Below are positions 6,563 through 14,953 of a stretch of 29,669 bases of DNA, piece by piece. This DNA comes from an uncultured Azospirillum sp. (GTDB lineage Bacteria; Pseudomonadota; Alphaproteobacteria; Azospirillales; Azospirillaceae), in contig NZ_CAMLJP010000086.1 of the NCBI RefSeq assembly GCF_946480385.1, positions 1-29,669 of the forward strand, given 5' to 3'. Within the stretch, counting starts at the first letter, position 1. Each line of letters begins with the position of its first letter. Both the position numbers and the translations under genes were made by a program. The notes beneath the pieces were generated by a model. That model did not search any database. It saw only the letters and a program-made list of their open reading frames with translations, and was not told the DNA's origin.

Positions 6563-8242
6563 TCACTCCTCCTCGTCCTCCTCCTCACCCGGCAGTTCGT
6601 CGAGGACGATCCTGTCGCCGACGGCGTAGAGCATGCACTCCTCCTTGCCGCCGGCCTGTTCGCACTTCTCCACCGCCGCGGTGCCGGCCTCCTCCTCGCT
6701 GTCGCGGTCCCACACCGACGCCCAGCGGCCGGTCAGCGTCACAGCCAGCGCCTTGTGGCCGGGATTGCGCTGGTAGTTGACCATGCCGACCTTGCGCGTG
6801 TGTTCGCTGACGAAGGGCACGCGCGCCGGATCGAAACGGCCGGAGCCCAGGATCTCCACCGGCATCGGGACGAAGCGCTTGCCCTCCATCACCACCGCGT
6901 CGCCGACCGCATAGAGGGTGCAGGGCTCCTCCGCCCGGTACTGGCAATATTGCAGGGCGCTGCGCTTCACGTCCTCCTCGGTCCGGCTGTTCGACTTGTT
7001 GGAGAAGTAGGCGTAGTTCCCCTTGGCCGAGATCGCGAGCGCCTTGGGCGACGGCAGGCCGGGATACATCGCCAGCGCGGCCCGCGACTTGCCGCTGAGA
7101 TAGGGGATCGCCTCGACATCGACCGGCCGGGCGGCGGGAGCGGGCGGTGCAGGAATGGGAGCGGGGGTGGGTGCCGGCACCGGCGGTGCGGCAAGCGCGG
7201 CGACCGACACCGGCGCCCGCTCCGCCGCAGGGGCTGCGCCCACCGTACCGCCCAGTTCGGCAACCCGCGCCTCGGCGATCGGGGCGAAGGTGCCTTGCGG
7301 GAATTGCTTCAGATAGGCTTCGAACAGGCCGCGGTTGGAGCTGCCCTTGATGCTGTCCCAGAACAGCATCTCCTTGTCGGCAGCCGCGGCGGCCCCGGCG
7401 GCCGGCGTCTCGGCCGGGGGCGCCGTCACCACCGTGGTCGGCCCCAGGAAATAGAACCGCCCCTCGATGGGGGAGGCCGAAACCCAGGGCTGCTGGACGC
7501 CGCCGGAGTTGCGCTTCACCGTGATGCCGACATCGTTGAAGACGTCGAACACCGCCTCCCCCGGTTTCAGCATCGCCTTTGACAGCGCCTCGGTATAAGG
7601 GCTGTTTGCCCCGGCGCCGTCGGCCGCCACCGCGCCGGGCTGGGTCGCATAGGCGATGATCGTGCCGGCCGGCGCCTGCATCTGGGCCAGACCGGGCGAC
7701 GCCGCGCGCAGGCCGCGCCCGCCGAAGGGATTGTTGCGGCAGGCGTCCAGGATGACGATGTTCAGCCGGCTTTCCGCCAGCGCCATCTCGTCCAGCACCA
7801 TGGCGACGTCGATCAGCTCGTACCGGACGTCGGCCTCCTTCTCCAGATTTGCGGAGACCGGCAGGAGATAGTTGGTGCCCCTGGCCTGCATGCCGTGTCC
7901 GGCATAGAAGAACAGCCCGACATCGGCGCCGGCCAGCTTCGCGCCGAAGCTGCGGATCGCCTTTTCGGTTCCTGCCCTGTCAAGGTCGAGCTGCGGCGCT
8001 CCGCCGATCAGTTCGAACCCGGCGGCGCGCAGGGAGTCGGCCATCGCCTTGGCATCGTTCACCGGGTTGGGCAGCCGCGGCGCATGGTCATAGCTGCTGT
8101 TGCCCATCACCAGCGCCACCCGCTTGTCCGCCGCGGCCTCTCCCGATCCGGCCACCCAGACGAAAAGGGACAGGGCGAGCGCGATGGAGCGTCCCAGGGT
8201 GTTCAAGGCCAATGTCCTTCGGGTCGGAAGCGTTGCCGCCAC
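6563..8242 (-). CDS. Caspase-family (peptidase C14) protein, secreted, with duplicated C-terminal module
   Basis: 559 residues from a GTG at 8242. The N-terminus looks like a signal peptide (hydrophobic residues 19-32, then GSGEAAADK), so the protein is probably periplasmic. The caspase-like domain spans about 40-260: KRVALVMGNSSYDHAPRL opens it, H116 sits in FFYAGHG and C168 in ILDACRNNPF, giving an intact His/Cys dyad. A Pro/Ala-rich linker follows (about 330-380). Then two related modules occur at about 398-451 and 495-546. Each begins with KALA, contains two Cys and ends CTLYAVGDAVV or CMLYAVGDRIV. The tail is very acidic (GEEEDEEE). A TTG about 14 codons in (ALNTLG) has a better ribosome binding site, AAGGA, so the start may be later. 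Targets unknown. Confidence 0.85.
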   Translation of the reverse strand: MAATLPTRRTLALNTLGRSIALALSLFVWVAGSGEAAADKRVALVMGNSSYDHAPRLPNPVNDAKAMADSLRAAGFELIGGAPQLDLDRAGTEKAIRSFGAKLAGADVGLFFYAGHGMQARGTNYLLPVSANLEKEADVRYELIDVAMVLDEMALAESRLNIVILDACRNNPFGGRGLRAASPGLAQMQAPAGTIIAYATQPGAVAADGAGANSPYTEALSKAMLKPGEAVFDVFNDVGITVKRNSGGVQQPWVSASPIEGRFYFLGPTTVVTAPPAETPAAGAAAAADKEMLFWDSIKGSSNRGLFEAYLKQFPQGTFAPIAEARVAELGGTVGAAPAAERAPVSVAALAAPPVPAPTPAPIPAPPAPAARPVDVEAIPYLSGKSRAALAMYPGLPSPKALAISAKGNYAYFSNKSNSRTEEDVKRSALQYCQYRAEEPCTLYAVGDAVVMEGKRFVPMPVEILGSGRFDPARVPFVSEHTRKVGMVNYQRNPGHKALAVTLTGRWASVWDRDSEEEAGTAAVEKCEQAGGKEECMLYAVGDRIVLDELPGEEEDEEE

Positions 8243-8266
8243 TCTGCCCAGGCAACGGCAAGGGTT

Positions 8267-9259
8267 TCAAGGACGGCGACGATCCTCCTGCTGCGGCCCG
8301 GCGTCCGCATCGTCGTCCGTCCTGGGATCGGCCGCCCCGGAAACGACCGCCCTGGACTCTACGGCGCGGACCGCATCGATGAAGGCCCGCAAGGCCGGAG
8401 CCATTTGCCGCTGGCGGGGATAGCACAGGAACCGGCCGGGGAAGGCGGCGGACCAGTCCTCCAGCAGCGGAACCAGTTCTCCCGTCGCGATATGGCCGGC
8501 CACCGCATCCTCAACGCAGAAGCCGATCCCGATTCCCCGCAAGGTCGCGCGCAACGCCATGTCCTTGTCGTTGAAGATCAGCGGCCCCTCGACCGCGACC
8601 TCGAACCAGGACCCGTTCCCGAAGAACTCCCAGGCATAGGGCATCACATGGCCCGGCCAGCGCCAGCGGATGCAGCGATGGCCGACCAGATCGCGCGGAT
8701 GAGCCGGCCGGCCATGAAGATCGAGATATTTGGGCGACGCCACGGCGATCTGCCGCAGGTCCGGACCGAGACGCACGGCGACCATGTCGCGGTCGATCAC
8801 TTCGCCGATCCGGATGGCCGCATCGAAGCCGCCGGCCACCAGATCCACCACCGCATCGTCCAGCGTGATGTCCAGCACGACGTCCGGAAAGTCTCGGGCG
8901 AAGGCCGCCAGCATCGGCTCGATGTAGAGTTCTGCCGCCGCGCGGAAACTGTGGACGCGCACGATGCCGGACGGGCGTTCGCGATACCGGCGCACCTGCC
9001 CGATGGCGTCACCGAGTTCGGAGACGGCCGGCTGGACGCGCCGGAACAGATTCTCACCGGCGTCGGTCAGCGCGACACTGCGCGTGGTCCGGTTGAGCAG
9101 CCGCACTCCCACCCGCTCCTCGAACCCGCGCACCAGCTGGCTGAGCGCCGACGGGGAAACGCCCAGCCGCTCCGCCGCGCGGCTGAAACTCAGCGTCTCG
9201 CCGACGGCGAGGAACGCGCGAAGCTGGTTGTAGTCGCTGCCGGAAAGCAAGGGATCCAT
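8267..9259 (-). CDS. LysR-family transcriptional regulator
   Basis: About 330 residues from the ATG at 9259 (MDPLLSGSDYNQLRAFLAV). The frame is open up to 9376, and a second ATG at 9301 is possible, but the family N-terminus fits 9259. The winged helix-turn-helix spans about residues 9-68 (SFSRAAERLGVSPSALSQL). The effector-binding domain follows, with the block IRIGEVIDRDMVAVRLG typical of the subgroup that controls oxidoreductases. It is divergent from the SDR gene at 9367 with 107 bases between the two starts, the classic LysR/target arrangement, so it likely regulates the SDR gene and itself. The inducer is unknown. The C-terminal tail (about 20 residues) is rich in Asp, Arg and Gln and is probably disordered. 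Confidence 0.9.
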   Translation of the reverse strand: MDPLLSGSDYNQLRAFLAVGETLSFSRAAERLGVSPSALSQLVRGFEERVGVRLLNRTTRSVALTDAGENLFRRVQPAVSELGDAIGQVRRYRERPSGIVRVHSFRAAAELYIEPMLAAFARDFPDVVLDITLDDAVVDLVAGGFDAAIRIGEVIDRDMVAVRLGPDLRQIAVASPKYLDLHGRPAHPRDLVGHRCIRWRWPGHVMPYAWEFFGNGSWFEVAVEGPLIFNDKDMALRATLRGIGIGFCVEDAVAGHIATGELVPLLEDWSAAFPGRFLCYPRQRQMAPALRAFIDAVRAVESRAVVSGAADPRTDDDADAGPQQEDRRRP

Positions 9260-9295
9260 ACCGCAAGGAAACGACTTTTTAGCAACGCTTACAAG

Positions 9296-9307
9296 TTTCA
9301 TCAGAAA
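9296..9307. promoter_or_regulatory. Possible LysR binding dyad between the LysR and SDR genes
   Basis: TTTC (9296-9299) and GAAA (9304-9307) flank ATCA in the divergent intergenic region. This resembles the short T..A dyads bound by LysR-type regulators, but the motif is weak and the consensus loose. Confidence 0.25.
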
Positions 9308-9366
9308 TCCGGCCATTCTGTGAACCAGGCACCGGATGTATCTCTCGACGCGAAAGGAGACTTCCC

Positions 9367-10197
9367 ATGACCACATGGTTCATCACCGGCATCTCGCGCG
9401 GCCTTGGGCTGGCACTCGCCAAGGCGGCCCTTGCAGAGGGCGACACCGTCATCGGCACCGTCCGCAGCGGCAGGCCGGACCTCTCCGGCGGGCACGGCAC
9501 CCTCCATGTCCTCACCGCCGATCTCGCCGACGGCGATGCCGCCGAGGCCGCCGTCGGCCAGGCCTTCGCTCTCGCCGGCCGCATCGACGTGATCGTCAAC
9601 AATGCGGGCTACGGCCTGCTGGGGGCGGTCGAACAGGCGAGCGACGACGAGGTCGCCCGGCTGTTCGCGGTCGACGTGTTCGCCCCCTTCCGCATCATCC
9701 GCGCCGCCCTGCCCCGCCTGCGCGCCCAGGGGACAGGGCACATCGTCAACATCACCTCCATCGCCGGACGGGCGCCCGGCGCCGCTTCCGGTCTCTACGC
9801 AGCGGCCAAACACGCCCTGGAGGGATTGTCCTCCAGCCTTGCGCAGGAGGTCGGCCCGCTCGGCATCAAAGTGACGGCCGTGGCGCCCGGCGCCTTCCGC
9901 ACCGATTTCCTGTCGACCCATTCGATCCGCAAGAGTGCCGCCGAAGACGCGGCCTACGCCGACAGCGTCGGGCGGATGTCATCCGCTTTCGACGGCATGG
10001 CCGGCCGTCAGCTCGGCGACCCGGATCGCGCGGCGCAGGCCATCCTGGCCGCCGTCCGTTCCGACAGCCCGCCGCTTCATCTGCTGTTGGGGTCCGACGC
10101 CCTCCACCGGGCCCGCGCCAAGCTCGACGCCATGATCGCGGAAATCGACGCCTGGGAAAGCGTGACCCGCGGAACCGACTTCGTCGAACAGGCTTGA
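9367..10197 (+). CDS. Short-chain dehydrogenase/reductase (SDR) family oxidoreductase
   Basis: 276 residues. The ATG at 9367 is preceded by AAAGGAG with good spacing. Classical SDR motifs are all present: the cofactor-binding TGISRGLG (residues 7-14), NNAG (78-81), catalytic S131 in ITSIAG, Y144 and K148 in YAAAKHA. An Arg shortly after the third strand (TVRSG) suggests NADP preference, which is inference. Length and the long C-terminal tail (RAQAILAAVRSDSPPLHLLLG) fit the group often annotated as oxidoreductase/SDR with unknown substrate. It is divergent from a LysR regulator that probably controls it. Its stop codon is 2 bases from the stop of the convergent DUF6644-like gene. Confidence 0.92.
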   Translation: MTTWFITGISRGLGLALAKAALAEGDTVIGTVRSGRPDLSGGHGTLHVLTADLADGDAAEAAVGQAFALAGRIDVIVNNAGYGLLGAVEQASDDEVARLFAVDVFAPFRIIRAALPRLRAQGTGHIVNITSIAGRAPGAASGLYAAAKHALEGLSSSLAQEVGPLGIKVTAVAPGAFRTDFLSTHSIRKSAAEDAAYADSVGRMSSAFDGMAGRQLGDPDRAAQAILAAVRSDSPPLHLLLGSDALHRARAKLDAMIAEIDAWESVTRGTDFVEQA

Positions 10198-10199
10198 GG

Positions 10200-10703
10200 C
10201 TAGAGGTAGGCGATCAGCCGTCCCGACGCCAACACCGCGATCCACAGCAGGAGGGAGACCGCCCCGGCCGCCCGCGCCGCCGGCGGTGGCCGCCCTCCCC
10301 CGCCCCAACCGGCGACCCGCCGGCCGGCGCCCCGGTGGAAAAGGGCGATGTTGCCCAGTGCCGCCAGCATCAGCCCCATCTTGACCAGGAAGGCGGGATT
10401 GCGCGCCAGTGCCGTCGCTTCGCTGATGAACAGCAGGATGCCGGTCGGCACGACGAGGACGAAGCCGACCACCGCCACCGGCAGCAGCAGCCGCGACAGC
10501 GCCCCGGCCGGCAGGCCGGCATGCAGTCCCATCAGCCGCAGGTCGAAGGCGGCGATCGACCCGACCAGCAGCGCCAGCCCCAGGATGTGCAGCACCTCGA
10601 CCAGCGGATAGAGCCACAGCGACTGACGCAGCGTGTCGCCCAGACCGGAGGTCTCCAGCGCCACCAGCCAAGCAGGCCCGACCGGCCCAAGGCTGTGGTC
10701 CAT
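10200..10703 (-). CDS. DUF6644-like integral membrane protein
   Basis: 167 residues from ATG at 10703 (MDHSLGPVGPAWLVALE). The open frame extends upstream but overlaps the preceding gene out of frame. Four hydrophobic segments are visible: LYPLVEVLHILGLALLVGSI, the LLLPVAVVGFVLVVPTGILL stretch, an AFLVKMGLMLAALGNIALF stretch, and the C-terminal AGAVSLLLWIAVLASGRLI. A His lies within the first segment (EVLHILG). The start codon overlaps the stop of the upstream gene as TGATG, so translation is coupled. I recall the pairing of this membrane family with DUF6152-like periplasmic proteins, which supports a shared job, but the function is unknown. Confidence 0.75.
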   Translation of the reverse strand: MDHSLGPVGPAWLVALETSGLGDTLRQSLWLYPLVEVLHILGLALLVGSIAAFDLRLMGLHAGLPAGALSRLLLPVAVVGFVLVVPTGILLFISEATALARNPAFLVKMGLMLAALGNIALFHRGAGRRVAGWGGGGRPPPAARAAGAVSLLLWIAVLASGRLIAYL

Positions 10704-11083
10704 CAGCGCAGCTCGACCGTCTGGCCGTCCACCGTGATGCGCTCCGCCCGCAGTTCCGCCGGGTCGGACTTGCTGGGATAGCCGACCACGGTGACGGTCC
10801 GGCCGGGCTTGATCGCGCCGTCCGGCAGGCCGCGCGCCGTCATGCGGCCGGGCGGCGCCAGGACCACGTGCCACTGCTTGCCGTCCGCCTGCAGGTTCAA
10901 CATCGCGTGCGGATTGCTGAAGGCGAACTGCTCGACCGTGCCGCTGAGGGTCAGCGTCTTGTCGGCGTCATAGCCGCCCCAGCCGTGGTGGGCGAGCGCC
11001 GGCAGGGCGACCGCCGCCGTGACGGCGAAGCTGGCGGCAACAAGCACACGGGATCGGGTGTTGAGCAGGCGGTTGCGGGCCAT
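10703..11083 (-). CDS. DUF6152-like periplasmic protein (mature protein starts His-His)
   Basis: 126 residues from ATG at 11083, with AGGGAGAG upstream. A clear Sec signal peptide covers residues 1-31, ending LPALA. Cleavage there leaves a mature protein beginning HHGWGGYD. The remainder is a small beta-rich domain (TLTLSGTVEQFAFSNPHAML, WHVVLAPPGRM, VTVVGYPSKSDPAELRAERI), an OB-like pattern seen in the DUF6152 family. The start is placed after the divergent promoter region rather than at the far upstream end of the open frame, which would overlap the phosphatase gene. It is coupled to the membrane protein gene downstream through TGATG. The N-terminal histidines could bind copper or another metal. 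That is inference from the sequence only. Confidence 0.8.
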   Translation of the reverse strand: MARNRLLNTRSRVLVAASFAVTAAVALPALAHHGWGGYDADKTLTLSGTVEQFAFSNPHAMLNLQADGKQWHVVLAPPGRMTARGLPDGAIKPGRTVTVVGYPSKSDPAELRAERITVDGQTVELR

Positions 11084-11182
11084 GATGACGCTCTCCCTTT
11101 CGTCGGGCATCCTCGGCACACATGGGGTGGGCCGCCTTCCCGGCAAGAGGAGGCGGGGCGCCGCTCCCCAATGGAGATGCCA

Positions 11183-11758
11183 ATGCCCGCCCTGTTTCGC
11201 CGCACCCTGATGACCCTGTCCGCCACCGCCCTGTTGGCGGCCCTGATGACGACCCTGGCGGCGGCGCCCGCCGCGGCGCTGGAGACGGCCGGTCTCGTCG
11301 TGCTGATGCGCCATGCGGAAGCGCCCGGCACCGGCGATCCGCCGGACTTCAAGCTGGACGACTGCGCCACCCAGCGCACTCTCAGCGATGCCGGGCGGGT
11401 CCAGGCGACACGGATCGGCGAGCGGTTGCGGCAGCTCGGTGTCGATCATGCCCAGGTTCTGTCCAGCCAATGGTGCCGCTGTCTGGAGACCGCCCGCCTG
11501 CTGGACCTCGGACCGGTGAAGGCGATGCCGGCCCTCAACTCCTTCTTCGGCCGCCAGGAAGAGGAAAAGGACAGGACCACCCAGCTGCGCCAGTTCCTGG
11601 CCGACCTGCCGCGCGACGGCAAGCCGGTGGTGCTGGTCACCCATCAGGTCACCGTCACCGCCCTGACCGGCATCTTTCCGGCATCGGGCGAGGCGGTGCT
11701 GCTGCGGGCGAACGGCACCCCCAACCCGGAGCAGATCGACCGGGTGCGCGTGCCCTGA
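11183..11758 (+). CDS. Secreted histidine phosphatase family protein
   Basis: 191 residues from ATG at 11183 (MPALFRRTLM), chosen because GGAG at 11173-11176 lies 6 bases upstream. ATGs at 11171 and 11177 are in frame and possible. A signal peptide covers about residues 1-33 (LAAAPAAALE). The catalytic RHA motif (LMRHAEA, R43 H44) follows at once, and the second core His lies in VVLVTHQVTVTAL. Conserved SSQWCRCLETARLL carries the Arg of the phosphate pocket. This short branch of the phosphoglycerate-mutase-like superfamily is periplasmic when secreted and acts on unknown phosphomonoesters. It is divergent from the DUF6152-like gene and is followed after 38 bases by an EamA-family gene. Confidence 0.88.
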   Translation: MPALFRRTLMTLSATALLAALMTTLAAAPAAALETAGLVVLMRHAEAPGTGDPPDFKLDDCATQRTLSDAGRVQATRIGERLRQLGVDHAQVLSSQWCRCLETARLLDLGPVKAMPALNSFFGRQEEEKDRTTQLRQFLADLPRDGKPVVLVTHQVTVTALTGIFPASGEAVLLRANGTPNPEQIDRVRVP

Positions 11759-11796
11759 TACACATGGCGGAACGAAAGCTGAAGGGATTCAGGAGA

Positions 11797-12234
11797 ATGA
11801 CCGATGGCCCGCTTCCATCCTGGATGCTGTGGGCACTGTTGTCGGCCTGCTTCGCCGCGCTGACCGCCATCTTCGCCAAGGTCGGCGTCGAGGGCGTCGG
11901 ACCCGACATGGCGACGCTGATCCGCACCGCCGTCATCTTCGTGATGCTGATCGGGATCGTCGTGGCGACCGGCCAGTCGCTGTCGCCGTCGGCGGTGTCG
12001 GGCAGGACGTGGCTGTTCCTGCTGCTGTCCGGTCTCGCCACCGGGGCGTCCTGGCTGTGCTATTTCCGCGCGCTGAAGCTCGGCCCGGCGTCCCAGGTGG
12101 CCCCGGTCGACAAGCTCAGCGTCGTGCTGGTCGCCCTGTTCGGCGTGCTGTTCCTGGGCGAGAGGCTGTCGGGGCCGAACTGGCTGGGCGTGGTGCTGAT
12201 CGCCGCCGGGGTGATCCTTTTGGCATTCAAGTGA
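11797..12234 (+). CDS. Half-size EamA/DMT-family transporter (COG2510-like)
   Basis: 145 residues from ATG at 11797 (MTDGPLPSWMLWALLS). An AGGAG directly precedes it and GAAGGG lies 10 bases upstream. The ATG at 11764 lacks a ribosome binding site. Hydrophobic segments fit four to five membrane helices: WMLWALLSACFAALTAIFAK, TAVIFVMLIGIVVATG, TWLFLLLSGLATGASWLCYF, VVLVALFGVLFLG and WLGVVLIAAGVILLAF. Typical EamA proteins have two such domains (about 300 residues). This is the single-domain form, which probably dimerises, in line with the COG2510 group. The block YFRALKLGPASQVAPVDKLS is characteristic. Transported substrate unknown. A strong hairpin follows the stop. Confidence 0.88.
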   Translation: MTDGPLPSWMLWALLSACFAALTAIFAKVGVEGVGPDMATLIRTAVIFVMLIGIVVATGQSLSPSAVSGRTWLFLLLSGLATGASWLCYFRALKLGPASQVAPVDKLSVVLVALFGVLFLGERLSGPNWLGVVLIAAGVILLAFK

Positions 12235-12235
12235 G

Positions 12236-12260
12236 CGCCGGATCCGTGGCGGATCCGGCG
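12236..12260 (+). terminator. Terminator hairpin after the EamA-family gene
   Basis: An 11-bp perfect stem, CGCCGGATCCG at 12236-12246 and its complement at 12250-12260, with a TGG loop. It begins 2 bases after the EamA stop. ATTTT follows at 12269-12273 after 8 bases. It also stands between the convergent EamA and chemoreceptor genes, so it may act in both directions. Confidence 0.65.
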
Positions 12261-12289
12261 GCCCATAGATTTTCAGCCTTCAGGCGGTC

Positions 12290-13966
12290 TCAGGCCGCCC
12301 GCACATGGCGGAGGAACTCTTCCGCCTGATCGCGCAGGGACAGCGCCTGCCGGCCGAGGTCGGCGGCGGCGGCGCGGACTTCCGAGGCCATCGTGCCGGT
12401 CTCGTGCGCGGACTGCGAGACCTCCTCGATGTTGTGGGTGACCTCGGTCGTGCGGTCGGCGGCGCGCTGGACCGACTGGGCGATGTCGGCGGTGGTGGCG
12501 CTCTGGTGGTCGGCGGAGACGGCGATGCGGCCGACGAGGTCGCTGACCGACAGCACCGTGCGGCCAATCCCTTCGATGGCCTCCACGGCATGGCCGGTCA
12601 CCGCCTGGATTTCCGCCACCTGCCGGGCGATGTCCTCGGTCGCCTTCGCCGTCTGGTTGGCCAGCGTCTTGACCTCGCTGGCGACGACGGCGAAGCCCTT
12701 GCCGGCCTCCCCGGCGCGGGCCGCTTCGATGGTGGCGTTCAGCGCCAGCAGGTTGGTCTGGCCGGCGATGTCCTGGATCAGGGTCACCACCTCGCCGATC
12801 TTGCCGGCGGCGGCGGCCAGCCCGTCCATCGTGTGGTTGGTGCGGGTCACCTCCTCCACCGCGCTGCGGACCATGCGGGCGGACTCCTCCACCTGCCGGC
12901 CGACCTCGCCGATGGAGCTGCTCAGCTCCTCCGCCGCACCGGCGACCGTGCGCACGTCGTCGCTCGCCTCGCCGGCGGCGCTGCTGACGGTGTGGGCGCG
13001 GACGCTGCCGGTCTCGGCGATGTCGTGCAGGCGCTGGGCGTTGGCCTGCAGCTGCGTCGTCGTGGCGCTGAGCACGCCGACGACGCCCAGCAGCGAGCCT
13101 TCGAAGGACTGCGCCACCTCCTCCATCGCCGCGCGGCGTTCCTGCAGCGACCGGGTGCGCTCCGCCGCCTGAGCCTCGTGCAGCTTGGCGACCTCCAGCG
13201 CGTTGTCCTTGAACACGCCGAGCGCCTTCGCCATGCCGCCGATCTCGTCCTTGCGGCCCAGCGCCGGGATGGCGACCGACAGGTTGCCGCGCGCCAACTC
13301 CTCCATTGCAGTCCGGATGCCGGACAGCGGCCGGAACATGCGCCGCGCCAGCAGCAGGCAGCCGGCGGCGACCAGCAGGGTCACCACGGCGCTGATGACC
13401 GCGATCATCATTTGGGTATCACGGATTGCCGCGAAGAACTCCGCCTTGGCGATGCCGACATAGAGGATGCCGACGACGCGGCCGTCGGGTGCCTTGATCG
13501 GGTCGTAGGCGGTGTAGAAGCGCGTACCGAGGATGTCGGCCTGACCGCGATAGGGCACGCCGCGCCCCAGCACCGCGTCATAAACCGGCCCCTTCGCCAG
13601 CGTCGTGCCGACCGCGCGGCTGCCGTCCGGCTTCAGCACGTTGGTGGCGACGCGGCGGTCCCCCATGAACAGCGTTGCGGTGCCGCCGACCAGCCGCTTG
13701 ACCCGGTCCACCGGCTCGAAGAAGTCGTTCAGCGCGCGGTCGCCGGCGTAAAGCTTGCCGTCGCGCGCCTCGAACCCCTGCCCATACTGGTTCAGCACGT
13801 CCCAGGCGACGCGCATGTTGGTTTCCTGCCGCTCCATCGCCACCCGGTCGGCATAGCTGGTCAGCAGAAATTCATTGACACAGAATGTGGCAAAGGCAAG
13901 CAATAGCAGCCCACCGCCGCACAGCACCACAGTCTTCCCCGCAAGGGACAAAGCCCTAATCGTCAT
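12290..13966 (-). CDS. Methyl-accepting chemotaxis protein with periplasmic single-Cache-type sensor
   Basis: 558 residues. Membrane helix 1 spans about residues 12-34 and helix 2 about 187-208. The roughly 150-residue periplasmic domain between them has the single-Cache pattern ([45 protein letters not shown]). A HAMP linker follows (about 208-260, [20 protein letters not shown]), then the cytoplasmic signalling domain. The hairpin tip is intact: [20 protein letters not shown] followed by [12 protein letters not shown], which binds CheA and CheW. The C-terminus (EFLRHVRAA) has no CheR-binding pentapeptide. The ligand is unknown; the family often senses organic acids. It is transcribed alone from a 324-base upstream gap, with no che genes nearby. 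Confidence 0.93.
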   Translation of the reverse strand: MTIRALSLAGKTVVLCGGGLLLLAFATFCVNEFLLTSYADRVAMERQETNMRVAWDVLNQYGQGFEARDGKLYAGDRALNDFFEPVDRVKRLVGGTATLFMGDRRVATNVLKPDGSRAVGTTLAKGPVYDAVLGRGVPYRGQADILGTRFYTAYDPIKAPDGRVVGILYVGIAKAEFFAAIRDTQMMIAVISAVVTLLVAAGCLLLARRMFRPLSGIRTAMEELARGNLSVAIPALGRKDEIGGMAKALGVFKDNALEVAKLHEAQAAERTRSLQERRAAMEEVAQSFEGSLLGVVGVLSATTTQLQANAQRLHDIAETGSVRAHTVSSAAGEASDDVRTVAGAAEELSSSIGEVGRQVEESARMVRSAVEEVTRTNHTMDGLAAAAGKIGEVVTLIQDIAGQTNLLALNATIEAARAGEAGKGFAVVASEVKTLANQTAKATEDIARQVAEIQAVTGHAVEAIEGIGRTVLSVSDLVGRIAVSADHQSATTADIAQSVQRAADRTTEVTHNIEEVSQSAHETGTMASEVRAAAADLGRQALSLRDQAEEFLRHVRAA

Positions 13967-14290
13967 ACCAACCCCCGATTTAGTCCTGCCGTCGGCGCCT
14001 TTTTCTTCTTTTGCAGCGCCTGCCCTTTAGGGCAACCATTCCAGCCAGGAAAAACGGGAGAAGAGTTAAAGAAACGTTAGAAGTAATCCCCGGTTTCGCT
14101 TCGGGTATTTGTCTCAGTCATACGGATTGATCGACGGGCAACGATCGGATCGAAAGCTTCGTTCAACAGATGCCTCCCTGCATTCCCATCGTTGCCGGCC
14201 GGGGCCACTCATGGGGAGGATTCGGTCGCCGGACGCCGCCACGGCCGCCTATGGCTGTCGCACCTTGCCAATGGCCATATGACCACAGCC
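13967..14290. other. 324-base gap upstream of the chemoreceptor gene
   Basis: No convincing gene on either strand. The part nearest the chemoreceptor (about 13980-14110) is AT-richer than the surroundings and probably holds its promoter, which points to the minus strand. The part next to the response-regulator stop (14170-14290) is GC-rich and would hold the end of the signalling operon transcript. I see no strong terminator there. Confidence 0.5.
14021..14034. promoter_or_regulatory. Palindrome TGCCCT-TT-AGGGCA upstream of the chemoreceptor
   Basis: Perfect 6-bp arms around TT, about 55 bases upstream of the chemoreceptor start. It could be an operator, or a small leader hairpin if transcription starts further upstream. 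Confidence 0.3.
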
Positions 14291-14953
14291 TCACTGACTC
14301 CGCCCGGCCGTCGCCGCCGTTGCCGTCGCAGTCAGGCTGTCGACCATGCGCACCAGCTCAACGACGGAGCGGGCCTCCATCTTGCGCATGGCCTGCCCGC
14401 GATGCAGCTTCACCGTCGCCTCGCTGAGGCCGAGATCGTCGGCGATCTGCTTGTTGCGCAGGCCGGACACCACCATCAGCGTGATCTCGCGTTCGCGCGG
14501 GGTCAGGGTCTCGAAGCGGGCGCGCTGGGTGCTCATGCCACGCTCCCGGCAGCGGCATTCGCCATGGGCGGCGATGGCGGCGTGGATGGCGTCCAGCAAT
14601 TCCTGGTGATGCACCGGCTTGGTCAGGAATTCGAAGGCCCCCGCCTTCATGGCGCGCACCGACATCGGCACGTCGGCATGGCCGCTGATGAAGATCACCG
14701 GCAGGCTGTTGCCGGATCGCGCAAGCTCCGCCTGGAAATCCAGGCCGCTGCGTCCCGGCAGCCGCACGTCGAGCACCATGCAGCCGACGTCGATGGCCGG
14801 ACGCTGGTCGACATACTGCTGCACAGAGCCATAGCTCTTCACCTGCAGCCCGACGGAATCGAGCAGCCCCTCCAGCGCTTCGCGGACGGCTTCGTCATCG
14901 TCGATGATGACAACGGTCTCGGCCGCCACGGTTTCCGCCTTCCTCGCCATCAC
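14291..14953 (-). CDS. FixJ-type response regulator (receiver plus LuxR HTH)
   Basis: 220 residues. The receiver domain spans about 13-128: acidic pocket DDD at 18-20, phosphoacceptor D62 (LDVRLPG) and conserved K112 (FLTKPV). A LuxR/GerE helix-turn-helix lies at about 150-215 (LTPREREITLMVVSGLRNKQIADDLGLSEATVKLHRG split over the two halves of the motif). The arrangement is that of FixJ, NodW and TodT regulators. It is the third gene of a chain: its ATG overlaps the stop of the receiver-PAS-kinase gene by 4 bases. The natural partner is that kinase, whose H-box is FixL-like. Its DNA targets are unknown. Confidence 0.92.
   Translation of the reverse strand: MMARKAETVAAETVVIIDDDEAVREALEGLLDSVGLQVKSYGSVQQYVDQRPAIDVGCMVLDVRLPGRSGLDFQAELARSGNSLPVIFISGHADVPMSVRAMKAGAFEFLTKPVHHQELLDAIHAAIAAHGECRCRERGMSTQRARFETLTPREREITLMVVSGLRNKQIADDLGLSEATVKLHRGQAMRKMEARSVVELVRMVDSLTATATAATAGRSQ

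Noticed and set aside
14021..14056. Sigma-54-like sequence upstream of the chemoreceptor (TGGCTGG..GGTTGCC, minus strand)
   Set aside because: The GG to GC spacing is 11 bases instead of the strictly required 10, so it should not function.
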